Positions 1 to 6,181 of a DNA stretch of 12,948 bases are shown here, piece after piece. The stretch is from contig JBHOGO010000106.1 in the NCBI GenBank assembly GCA_043421945.1, forward strand, positions 1 to 12,948, given 5' to 3'. Source of the DNA: Thaumasiovibrio sp043421945. GTDB lineage: Bacteria > Pseudomonadota > Gammaproteobacteria > Enterobacterales > Vibrionaceae. Below the pieces are notes generated by a model. That model did not search any database. It had not been told where the DNA came from and saw only the letters and a program-made list of their open reading frames with translations. Every line of letters starts with the position of its first letter. The first letter of the stretch is position 1. A program made the position numbers and the translations under genes.

Positions 1-293
1 TCGCTGGCTCACTGGCGTCTCGAATAAATGATAATTTTCAGGTGCTCAAACACGCATCTTCAAGTTAATTGGGTATATAAGGCTAGAGAAGATCCGCATT
101 TCTTAAAGAGTCGTCATTATCGATAGATAGCAGAAAGCTTATATAACGCTATTTAAGGAAATAATCCGTGTCCTACGTTAAGATAAATTAACAAACGAAA
201 GTTGGACTGTACGATAGCGGTCTGTTCAGAATGCACAGTGCGATTTCATCACTAACTCGTTATCACTCAAACTGTTAGATTAAGGATTAATAA
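1..293. other. Non-coding stretch upstream of the META lipoprotein
   Basis: No supported gene lies here. The first bases can be read as a short tail (SLAHWRLE then a TAA stop at 25-27), which might be the end of a gene entering from the left, but eight codons prove nothing. A 32-codon frame at 28-126 has no Shine-Dalgarno and an unremarkable composition. The stretch presumably carries the promoter of the lipoprotein gene, but I could not pick a convincing -35/-10 pair. The AAGGA ribosome binding site for that gene is at 282-286. Confidence 0.5.
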
Positions 294-719
294 ATGAAAC
301 TAGTGGCATCGGCCTTGGCCGCAACATTACTACTGATGGGGTGTTCGATGACATCATCAACGGGTCCTGATATCAAGGCATCTATTGCTGATAAAGAGTG
401 GGAGTTGGCACAAATCGATGCTGATGCGATCAACACTGACATCGTGATACAGATTCCGAACTTTACATTGGAATCAGAAGGTAGAATCACAGGAACTGGC
501 GGTTGTAACCGCTTCTTCGGTGACGCTGCACTTGAAGGCAATCACCTTGTTGCACCACAACTAGCAAGTACTAAGATGATGTGTATTCAAAACGAAGTCG
601 CGACAATAGAAAACCAGTTAATGTCAGCATTCAATACTGGCGTCGATATTCAAATAAAGAGCGATAATGAAATCCTACTAACCGGGAAAGAACACAACTT
701 CATTTTCCGTCACAAGTAA
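294..719 (+). CDS. hslJ: META-domain outer-membrane lipoprotein, HslJ family
   Basis: 141 residues, the usual length of HslJ-type lipoproteins. Residues 1-16 form a short signal peptide (one Lys, then a hydrophobic run) ending in a lipobox L-M-G-C, so lipidation is expected at Cys17. Residue 18 is Ser rather than Asp, which favours transport to the outer membrane. The rest is one META domain: the W-E-L start near residue 38, the glycine-rich G-T-G-G-C-N-R-F-F-G motif with Cys71, and the S-T-K-M-M-C motif with Cys97. The two cysteines recur in this family. In E. coli the HslJ homologue is heat-inducible and linked to novobiocin resistance; its molecular role is unclear, so none is assigned here. 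The start is backed by AAGGA 7 bases upstream. A hairpin terminator follows at 758-799, so the gene is probably monocistronic. Confidence 0.9.
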   Translation: MKLVASALAATLLLMGCSMTSSTGPDIKASIADKEWELAQIDADAINTDIVIQIPNFTLESEGRITGTGGCNRFFGDAALEGNHLVAPQLASTKMMCIQNEVATIENQLMSAFNTGVDIQIKSDNEILLTGKEHNFIFRHK

Positions 720-756
720 ACTTATGACTAAGATATTGTATTGATAGGAATGACAG

Positions 757-799
757 AGTACGCGATGGTAAAGTTATACTTCACCACGCGTACTATTTT
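757..799 (+). terminator. Probable Rho-independent terminator of the META lipoprotein gene
   Basis: The arms AGTACGCG (757-764) and CGCGTACT (787-794) pair perfectly. The stem continues through a one-base bulge, TGGT/ACCA, one mismatch and AAG/CTT to a five-base loop (774-778). The bases after the stem are ATTTT (795-799). It starts 37 bases after the lipoprotein stop codon. The T tract is short, so termination may be partial. Confidence 0.6.
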
Positions 800-1125
800 G
801 ACCTACTCTCGGCCTCTGTCCATCTCAGCAGATAACACAACGCTTCTGAATGTAACAAAATACAACGCTTAAGATGCATAAATTGACAAACAGCACCGCG
901 ATATCCTGCACTCCATCTCTAATCTGCCACCTTTTTTATGTCGATTTCACTTATCGACACTTCATCAGGGTGACTAGCACCTTATGAAACACAGATATTT
1001 CTACCCATTTTGCTTAATTGGTACGATATGAAACTCTTGTTTTTTGTACCTGAACAACTGAAAAGCTCTACAGATAACGTCAACTTCATGAATGAGAAAG
1101 CACCGTGATGAAATAAATTCACTAT

Positions 1126-1161
1126 AGGAGGGTTAGTTTAATGTTATTAACCATAATATGA
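1126..1161 (+). other. Strong Shine-Dalgarno followed by a six-codon frame
   Basis: AGGAGGG at 1126-1132 is the best Shine-Dalgarno match in the window. It sits 8 bases before ATG 1141, which opens only six codons (M-L-L-T-I-I) before TGA at 1159-1161. It could be a leader peptide, a decayed gene start or chance. The next frame, at 1240, begins 78 bases later and has no clear ribosome binding site, so translational coupling or reinitiation is conceivable but unproven. Confidence 0.3.
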
Positions 1162-1239
1162 GCTTTTTACACATAGTAACATTCTAATCATCAAAATGAT
1201 GAAAGAAGCACGATACACTTTTAAACCGACTCTTCAAGA

Positions 1240-1470
1240 ATGAAACCCATAATGCGAATGGCACTATTACAAAAAGAAAAGTTCAAAACTCCTGCGTTAT
1301 TTGTATTCTTTACGATCTATTACATCGTTAGTGGGGCTATTTTGCTGTTCGCGATCAGAGAAACATTTCGCTTCAATGGTTTTTTAGTCATGCTACCTGT
1401 TGGTGTTATTGGCGGGACCATTATTGCGCTATTCGGTGACTATATTGCCAATCATATCACTCGTCGCTAA
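1240..1470 (+). CDS. Small membrane protein with two predicted helices, function unknown
   Basis: I do not recognise this 76-residue protein. It has a basic N-terminus (MKPIMRMALLQKEKFK), one hydrophobic segment at about residues 18-39, a short polar linker with Arg and Glu, and a second hydrophobic segment at about 46-66. The C-terminus is basic (H-I-T-R-R). This suggests a helical hairpin in the inner membrane with both ends in the cytoplasm under the positive-inside rule. The start is uncertain: ATG codons at 1240, 1252 and 1258 are all possible and none has a good Shine-Dalgarno. An in-frame TAA lies seven codons upstream of 1240, so the frame cannot extend further. It converges with the minus-strand acyltransferase. 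Its membrane-protein composition makes a real gene more likely than not. Confidence 0.55.
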   Translation: MKPIMRMALLQKEKFKTPALFVFFTIYYIVSGAILLFAIRETFRFNGFLVMLPVGVIGGTIIALFGDYIANHITRR

Positions 1471-1516
1471 CGACGACTTTCGCACTCATTACTTCCAAAC
1501 TCACCACGTTAAGTTA

Positions 1517-1542
1517 GGCGACAATAACCCGAGGTTATCGCC
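1517..1542. terminator. Hairpin between convergent genes, weak terminator candidate
   Basis: GGCG (1517-1520) and ATAACC (1524-1529) pair with GGTTAT (1533-1538) and CGCC (1539-1542). The loop is CGA and three bases bulge on the left arm. It lies 46 bases after the small membrane gene and 38 bases after the acyltransferase stop, where a shared bidirectional terminator would be expected. Neither strand has a T tract after the stem, so the call is weak. Confidence 0.35.
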
Positions 1543-1580
1543 ACCCTACTCAACATGTAAAAATGAATAAAGCTTCAACA

Positions 1581-3344
1581 TTACTCGCTAATTTGATGAT
1601 ATGAGACGTAATTTTCTGCCCCCTCTTTTCCCATATACTTAGACAGCGTCTTTTGAGGTACTTTCTTTAGGTCAACGACAATCAGTCCATCAAGGGCATT
1701 GTTAAATGCGGGATCGACATTGAAACAGACGAGTTTACCTTGTAGCCCTAAATACTGGCGCAGTAATACTGGAACGGATTTGCCATTATCTAACCGCCCC
1801 AGCACTTTTCCGAGCAGTTGAAGATCAGGTAAGGCTGATAACATGTCATGCTGCCAAAACGTATTACTATGTTTAGGTAAAGGAAAGCTTGCTTTCACAA
1901 GTGCAGCTTGATCGTTGTCATAGTGGTGTACCGTCATCGTATCTGCTATTAATTGGCGAGCAAGTGTACTGTAATCATTACTAATACTGACAGGCCCAAA
2001 CAATTGAGTAATGTTTGGATTCTTCGCCGCAAAAGTGGCAATACCTTTCCAAAGCAGTAGTAATGCACTCAAGCTCTTTTGATATTTTTCAGCAACAACC
2101 GAGCGTCCCAGTTCGATAGCACCGCCAAGCTGATTAACAAATCTCTCGTCATAATCAAATAAGGTTCTCGAATACAGCCCCTCGATACCATACTGCTCGA
2201 CAATCTCTTCGACGACACCCAAACGGTACGCACCAACGATACAATTCGCTTCTTTATCCCACACAAAAAGGTGACGATAATAGTTATCAAAATCATCAAT
2301 ATCCGTCGCGAATCCTGTTCCTTCACCCACCGCTCTAAAGTTCACTTCCCGAATCCTACCAAGTTCGCGCAGTATTAGAGGGATATTGGCAGCAACAGCA
2401 CAATAAACTTGGTAATTACCTGAGCTCAATAGCATGGTTTCATCCGGTAGCTGCGCTAACTCTCGCATTAACAAATGAGTACCAACCGGTTTAGCGATTT
2501 CTGACTGGGGCTGTGTGTTATCAGGGATGAGTGAGCGAGTATCTTGAAAGGTAGACCCAAGCAAGTAGGTATTGAGGCGCAAGTAATGTACGAGCCGAGT
2601 TTCATCAGCTAAGCCTTTAACCTCTGAATAGTGGATAGGCTCACCTATCGCCAGGTCGATGCATGTAGCGCGTTTATTCAAAAGCTCTCGACCAAGCATT
2701 AAAGTACGAAGCATTGGGTGAATACGACCTGCAAGATAAAACGGTTTGCTGTTTGAGCCATTGATAAACATAGGAACAGTGGTTGCTTTTGTTTTACGAA
2801 TCATTTTTGCAACCGAGCGACTCCACTCCTTATCAACGAGTTTTCCACTCTGTTTTTCATAACGTGATACTTCACCGGCAGGAAAGACAAGTAAAGCCCC
2901 ACCTTCTTTGAGATGCTTATTGGCTTCTCGAAGTGCTCTAATATTGGCTTTTATCGCATTTTCACCCTCAAAAACATCAACGGCGATAAATAAATCACTC
3001 AGCTCAGGTACGGATTTTAAATAGTGATTGGCAAGTACTTTTACATCCTTACGCACTGAGCGAATAAGCTCTGCCAAAATAACCCCTTCAACAGCGCCTA
3101 AAGGGTGGTTAGCGACGATAATTGTCGCGCCTTGCGGCGGTATTGAATGTAAGGTTCCTTTTTGTACCTGATAGTCTATACCCAACACTTCCAGTGTATA
3201 ACGCAAAAAACTATCTAATGACGCTTGCTCAGGTCGGTGCTGATAAAATTTGTTCAGGCGCTTTAGCCCTGTTGCCCATTCCGCTACATGCTCAGCGACA
3301 CCAAAAGGGGTTTTTCTAGGAAGCCTAAAAGGGCTAGTATCCAT
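1581..3344 (-). CDS. olsF: Two-domain lysophospholipid-type acyltransferase / hemolysin-like GNAT fusion, OlsF-like (ornithine lipid synthesis)
   Basis: 587 residues with two acyltransferase domains. Residues about 70-270 look like a PlsC/LPLAT domain: N-H-P-L-G-A-V-E-G at 79-87 provides the catalytic His80 and acidic Glu86, and F-P-A-G-E-V-S at 154-160 is the second conserved motif. Residues about 305-520 resemble the hemolysin-like N-acyltransferase (OlsB type, GNAT-related), with a typical Y-R-L-G stretch, an E-L-G-R-S-V-V core and the G-P-V-S-I-S-N-D-Y segment. This order matches OlsF, the single enzyme reported in Serratia, with relatives in Vibrio, that makes ornithine lipid by N- and then O-acylation. 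It would act at the inner-membrane face using acyl-ACP. That function is inferred from architecture; another acyl acceptor is possible. GAGGT lies 5 bases before the ATG. I found no clear Pho box upstream, although some olsF genes are phosphate-regulated. Confidence 0.75.
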   Translation of the reverse strand: MDTSPFRLPRKTPFGVAEHVAEWATGLKRLNKFYQHRPEQASLDSFLRYTLEVLGIDYQVQKGTLHSIPPQGATIIVANHPLGAVEGVILAELIRSVRKDVKVLANHYLKSVPELSDLFIAVDVFEGENAIKANIRALREANKHLKEGGALLVFPAGEVSRYEKQSGKLVDKEWSRSVAKMIRKTKATTVPMFINGSNSKPFYLAGRIHPMLRTLMLGRELLNKRATCIDLAIGEPIHYSEVKGLADETRLVHYLRLNTYLLGSTFQDTRSLIPDNTQPQSEIAKPVGTHLLMRELAQLPDETMLLSSGNYQVYCAVAANIPLILRELGRIREVNFRAVGEGTGFATDIDDFDNYYRHLFVWDKEANCIVGAYRLGVVEEIVEQYGIEGLYSRTLFDYDERFVNQLGGAIELGRSVVAEKYQKSLSALLLLWKGIATFAAKNPNITQLFGPVSISNDYSTLARQLIADTMTVHHYDNDQAALVKASFPLPKHSNTFWQHDMLSALPDLQLLGKVLGRLDNGKSVPVLLRQYLGLQGKLVCFNVDPAFNNALDGLIVVDLKKVPQKTLSKYMGKEGAENYVSYHQISE

Positions 3345-3380
3345 TACTTACCTCAATTTCTATCAGACAATAGCGAACAA

Positions 3381-3390
3381 TATCGCGATA
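3381..3390. promoter_or_regulatory. Perfect 10-base palindrome upstream of the acyltransferase
   Basis: TATCGCGATA is a perfect palindrome centred about 41 bases before the acyltransferase start. It lies in AT-rich DNA where the promoter or 5' leader should be, so it could be an operator. I cannot assign a regulator, and a palindrome of this length can occur by chance. Confidence 0.25.
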
Positions 3391-3578
3391 AAAACTCATT
3401 CATCCCTGCAGAAGAAAAGCGCTGTTTACGAAGGTAAAAAGAATGAGATTTAAAAAATATGTCTTAGAGTATGAGAGGGATAGGTGAATTATTTGTGGCA
3501 CTGCTGCGTCAAGCTGGTGCAATTTTCATGACGTTACAATGACAACTGTGTTTATTGAGGGAACAGCATTGAGGTAAT

Positions 3579-3604
3579 AAAAAAGCGCGATAGTTCCCGC
3601 TTTT
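3579..3604 (-). terminator. Probable Rho-independent terminator of the rhomboid gene
   Basis: On the minus strand, AAAAGCG pairs with CGCTTTT across a ten-base loop, and the run of T continues (six A on the plus strand, 3579-3584). It lies about 100 bases after the rhomboid stop codon. The stem is only partly GC, so efficiency may be moderate. The plus strand also ends in TTTT, so the structure could act in both directions. Confidence 0.55.
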
Positions 3605-3657
3605 CTGAAATTCAAAATACCCCTATTGACTATGCTTTTCTATTACAGGCTTTTATA

Positions 3658-3700
3658 TCACTATGAATGCATAGAGTGATGACTTGAAGCGGCAGTCATC
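3658..3700 (-). other. Two overlapping hairpins just after the rhomboid gene
   Basis: GATGACT (3678-3684) pairs with AGTCATC (3694-3700) across nine bases, starting two bases after the rhomboid stop codon on the minus strand. A second hairpin, TCACTATG against CATAG-AG-TGA (3658-3679), overlaps it by two bases. Neither has a T tract. They may protect the 3' end of the transcript, while termination itself occurs at 3579-3604. Confidence 0.35.
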
Positions 3701-3702
3701 GT

Positions 3703-4266
3703 TTAGCCAATAACCTTTTTCGCTTGCTTCTTGTCTCGGCGGGCATAGTAAATGCCAAAGTAGCTTCCAATGAGGGCACCAAACAGGTGGCTCTCAAAGC
3801 TCATCCACTGCCTTATCGGGAACACGCCGAAGACCATTGAACCGTAAAAAACGAGCACTATAAATGAAATAATCATCGACTTTAAGGCTCGGCGCATTAC
3901 ACCGTAGACCAAGAGGTAACCCCATAAAGCATAAACAATACCGCTCAGACCAATATGATATGAAGAGCGAGCAAACAACCACACTGCGATGCCAGTCAGT
4001 AACCAACTTGCCATCAATACGCGATAGTAGCGCTTCTCTCCAAATTGAAAGAGGAAGAAAGAGAGAATGCTGAAAGCCAGAATATTATTAATAAAGTGGG
4101 ACCAACTGCCATGGATTGCTGGCGAGAAAATGATACCGATAAGCCCACTGACTTGACGGGGTAATACGCCAAATTTACTTAACACGCCACCTCCCACCAC
4201 ATTAACGATGGTCAGCGCGAATAATACCGCAGCAAAAATCCCTAAGTATCTAATTTGTTTATGCAA
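3703..4266 (-). CDS. Rhomboid-family intramembrane serine protease, TTG start
   Basis: 187 residues, very hydrophobic, with about six transmembrane helices. The rhomboid catalytic set is present: H57-x-x-x-N61 in helix 2, G-L-S108-G in helix 4 carrying the nucleophile Ser108, and His160 in helix 6 followed by a glycine-rich helix (G-A-L-I-G-S-Y-F-G). Such proteases cut membrane proteins within or next to the bilayer; the substrate here is unknown. It is small for a rhomboid and has no extra cytoplasmic domain apart from a basic tail (R-R-D-K-K-Q-A-K-K). The start codon is TTG at 4264-4266. AAGGAAG sits 6 bases upstream of it, and an in-frame TAG lies eight codons upstream with no ATG or GTG between, so TTG is the only reasonable start. 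GlpG-type rhomboids are longer, so this is a separate small subtype. Confidence 0.85.
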   Translation of the reverse strand: MHKQIRYLGIFAAVLFALTIVNVVGGGVLSKFGVLPRQVSGLIGIIFSPAIHGSWSHFINNILAFSILSFFLFQFGEKRYYRVLMASWLLTGIAVWLFARSSYHIGLSGIVYALWGYLLVYGVMRRALKSMIISFIVLVFYGSMVFGVFPIRQWMSFESHLFGALIGSYFGIYYARRDKKQAKKVIG

Positions 4267-4388
4267 ACGATGCTTCCTTGCTTTGATTATCTAGCCGGCA
4301 GACACAACGACGACCTACATGCTTATATGGTTAAAGGTTAGGTTTATTGTACCAGCGAGAGCATAATGGCTGCTGAATATACACAGGT

Positions 4389-4412
4389 AAGGTGCTCATC
4401 GTTAAGCACCTT
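4389..4412 (-). terminator. Hairpin after the exonuclease gene, weak terminator candidate
   Basis: AAGGTGCT (4389-4396) and AGCACCTT (4405-4412) form a perfect 8-base stem with an 8-base loop, 15 bases after the exonuclease stop on the minus strand. There is no proper T tract on that side, so it may be a weak terminator or an RNA-stabilising hairpin. Confidence 0.4.
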
Positions 4413-4427
4413 TACGCCAATCTGTCA

Positions 4428-4958
4428 CTATAAGATCTTAAGCGCTAAACGCGCGAGGTTGTATGCATCGGCAAACCCTGAATGGTGTCGGCCTTCCCAT
4501 TCGAGATCTAGCATATCCATCGCTGTACGATGTCCAAAGCGAGGTGACTTGACTCGTTGATGAATAGCAAACAAAGTTGCCATATTCAGGTATTCGCTAA
4601 ACGGCATATCTAGCCCTTTAGCTTCACACTCAGCTCTCAACACACTATCGTCATGGCCCCATGCCGCATATATCTTATTGTTTCCGCCGAAGTTTTTCAC
4701 CATAGACTTAAGTACAGAGGCAAGAGGACGACCTTGTTTCTCAATCTTGCGTGGTGTAATCCCAGTGAGTTCGGCACAAAACAGTGAGACTTCATCCACT
4801 TCCGGCTTCACAAAATATTGAGCGCGCTTAACGACCTCTCCCGACTTAAGATCAATTTCAGCTAATCCCACTTCGATGATTTCGCCCGTGTTTTTGGCTC
4901 GCTCGTCGTTCCAGCAGCACATCTCTAAATCAAAGCAAACAATGCGGTTGTAATTCAT
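4428..4958 (-). CDS. DEDDh 3'-5' exonuclease, ERI1/KapD-like
   Basis: 176 residues, a single exonuclease domain of the RNase T/DnaQ fold with nothing added. The metal-binding residues are visible: Asp10 and Glu12 in F-D-L-E-M (Exo I), Asp103 or Asp104 in W-G-H-D-D (Exo II), and His159 with Asp164 in H-S-G-F-A-D-A (Exo III, DEDDh type). The stretch F-C-A-E-L-T-G-I-T (60-68) is typical of the ERI-1/3'hExo and KapD-like branch rather than of DnaQ itself, which points to RNA or short nucleic-acid trimming. The real substrate is unknown. It lacks a signal peptide and should be cytoplasmic. The start has only a modest AAGAAG site. The gaps of about 160 bases to both neighbours suggest its own promoter. 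Confidence 0.85.
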   Translation of the reverse strand: MNYNRIVCFDLEMCCWNDERAKNTGEIIEVGLAEIDLKSGEVVKRAQYFVKPEVDEVSLFCAELTGITPRKIEKQGRPLASVLKSMVKNFGGNNKIYAAWGHDDSVLRAECEAKGLDMPFSEYLNMATLFAIHQRVKSPRFGHRTAMDMLDLEWEGRHHSGFADAYNLARLALKIL

Positions 4959-5126
4959 AACTTCTTTTTCGTATCTAACTTGCCTTCATTGTACCTTAGC
5001 CAAACCGTAACAACAGTGGCCAAAGAAAAATCAGACCCATTCTCGGTTTAAACGTTTATTAAATACACAAACATATACCTTGTTCGCCTGAAAATACTCA
5101 AGATGCGGGCCTCATGCGGCTGATAA

Positions 5127-5774
5127 CTACGCCTTCTCTAGGATATCAGCAATGGCTCTTTCAAATGCCTCAACAGGCTGCCCCCCTGTCATTGCATATT
5201 TTTTATTAAAGATGAAGGTAGGTACCGCTTCAATCCCCATTTGTCGATAGAACTCTTGCTCTTGCCGCACTTCTTGTTTAAACCGATCTGTTTTTAAAAT
5301 ATCCTCGGCTTCGTTACGATCGAGACCAACCTCTTCCACGACATCAAGTAAATCCTGATGATTACTCGGATCTTGACCCTTCGAAAAATAAGCTTCAAAC
5401 AATGCCAATTTCAGTACTGTTTGTTGCCCTGTTCGTTTCGACCAATGAATGAGTCGATGCGCATCAAACGTGTTATATATTTTTGTTTGCGGTCCAAAGT
5501 TAAAGTTAAAATCAAGCTCTGCCCCTTTTTCTACAATCATCCTTCGATTTGTCGCACTCTCATCAGGAGTAAGCCCGTACTTTTCAACAACGTGTTGCAC
5601 AAGATTCTGCCCTTCTTTACCCATCGCAGGGTTCAACTCAAAAGCATGCCAACGAACATCTAGATCAATGTCTTCAGCTAAGATTCGTAACGCTTTTTGC
5701 AGCGACAAGTACCCAATAATGCACCACGGGCAAGAGACGTCAGACACAATCTCTATAGTCAATGAATCCTGCAT
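5127..5774 (-). CDS. DsbA-family (FrnE-like) oxidoreductase, cytoplasmic
   Basis: 215 residues in a thioredoxin fold with a helical insertion, the usual FrnE/DsbA-like length. The redox motif C15-P-W-C18 follows the first strand (I-E-I-V-S-D-V-S), and the cis-proline motif V-P185-T-F is present near the C-terminus, followed by M-T-G-G-Q. There is no signal peptide, so unlike true DsbA it should work in the cytoplasm. FrnE-type relatives catalyse disulfide exchange and some help with oxidative stress; others are glutathione-dependent isomerase-like. The partner here is unknown. GGGAG lies 6 bases before the ATG, giving a confident start. It is divergent from the ABC exporter gene, 407 bases away. 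Confidence 0.88.
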   Translation of the reverse strand: MQDSLTIEIVSDVSCPWCIIGYLSLQKALRILAEDIDLDVRWHAFELNPAMGKEGQNLVQHVVEKYGLTPDESATNRRMIVEKGAELDFNFNFGPQTKIYNTFDAHRLIHWSKRTGQQTVLKLALFEAYFSKGQDPSNHQDLLDVVEEVGLDRNEAEDILKTDRFKQEVRQEQEFYRQMGIEAVPTFIFNKKYAMTGGQPVEAFERAIADILEKA

Positions 5775-6181
5775 ATCACTCTCCCTGTCAACATCATAAG
5801 GCCGTACACTTATGAGGATTAAATTCGAATATACTCTGTAATCATAGAATATTTTTTTATGTTAAGCAGCACCTTACTTTAGTTCTTTCAACCACGATGT
5901 GTTATTTCAAAATCAGATATTTAGCAATTGCATCAGCACAAACATTTGCTTAACATATGGACTTGTCAACCACAAAGATTCAGAATGTCTTGCCTTACCA
6001 GTAGACGCCAATTTAGCGTCAACGAAGATAAGCCCCTTTCACTGCACACATCGGTAGTCAGTTATCCATCACTGTGCGTTTTAATGTTCAATTACGTTAT
6101 AGCAATACCCATTCGTACTAGCGAGAAGCTATAAGCGCCTATCCGTTGGTTAGATAAAGAGATTAAATAGGTACCTTTTTT
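5775..6181. other. 407-base intergenic region between divergent genes
   Basis: This region must hold the promoters of both the FrnE-like gene (minus) and the ABC exporter gene (plus), but no -35/-10 pair stands out. A small hairpin, GACGC-N7-GCGTC, lies near 6003-6020. The exporter start is preceded by TAGGT at 6168-6172. One 68-codon frame on the plus strand (5928-6134) has no good ribosome binding site and is not called as a gene. Confidence 0.45.

Larger units (their letters stand above)
720..1239. other. Gene-free stretch of 520 bases
   Basis: It contains the terminator at 757-799 and an isolated AGGAGGG Shine-Dalgarno at 1126-1132 followed by a six-codon frame at 1141-1161. I see no credible longer reading frame on either strand, no RNA gene I recognise, and no repeat. 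The composition is AT-rich. It presumably also holds the promoter of the small membrane protein at 1240, but none could be assigned. Confidence 0.5.
3345..3702. other. Gene-free stretch between the rhomboid gene and the acyltransferase
   Basis: It holds the 3' hairpins and terminator of the rhomboid gene (3579-3700) and the upstream region of the acyltransferase with the palindrome at 3381-3390. A few short frames exist, but none has both a start signal and protein-like composition. No promoter could be assigned with confidence. Confidence 0.5.

Noticed and set aside
28..126. 32-codon plus-strand frame near the left edge
   Set aside because: No Shine-Dalgarno, unremarkable residue composition, and no recognisable family.
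3477..3533. Short GTG-started frame after a GA-rich stretch
   Set aside because: Too short, start codon poorly supported, and located in the 3' region between two minus-strand genes.
5358..5799. Two overlapping plus-strand frames of 101 and 116 codons
   Set aside because: They are antisense to the FrnE-like gene, whose CPWC and cis-Pro motifs show the true frame.
5928..6134. 68-codon plus-strand frame between the FrnE-like gene and the ABC exporter
   Set aside because: No ribosome binding site; composition unlike a folded protein; lies where two promoters are expected.
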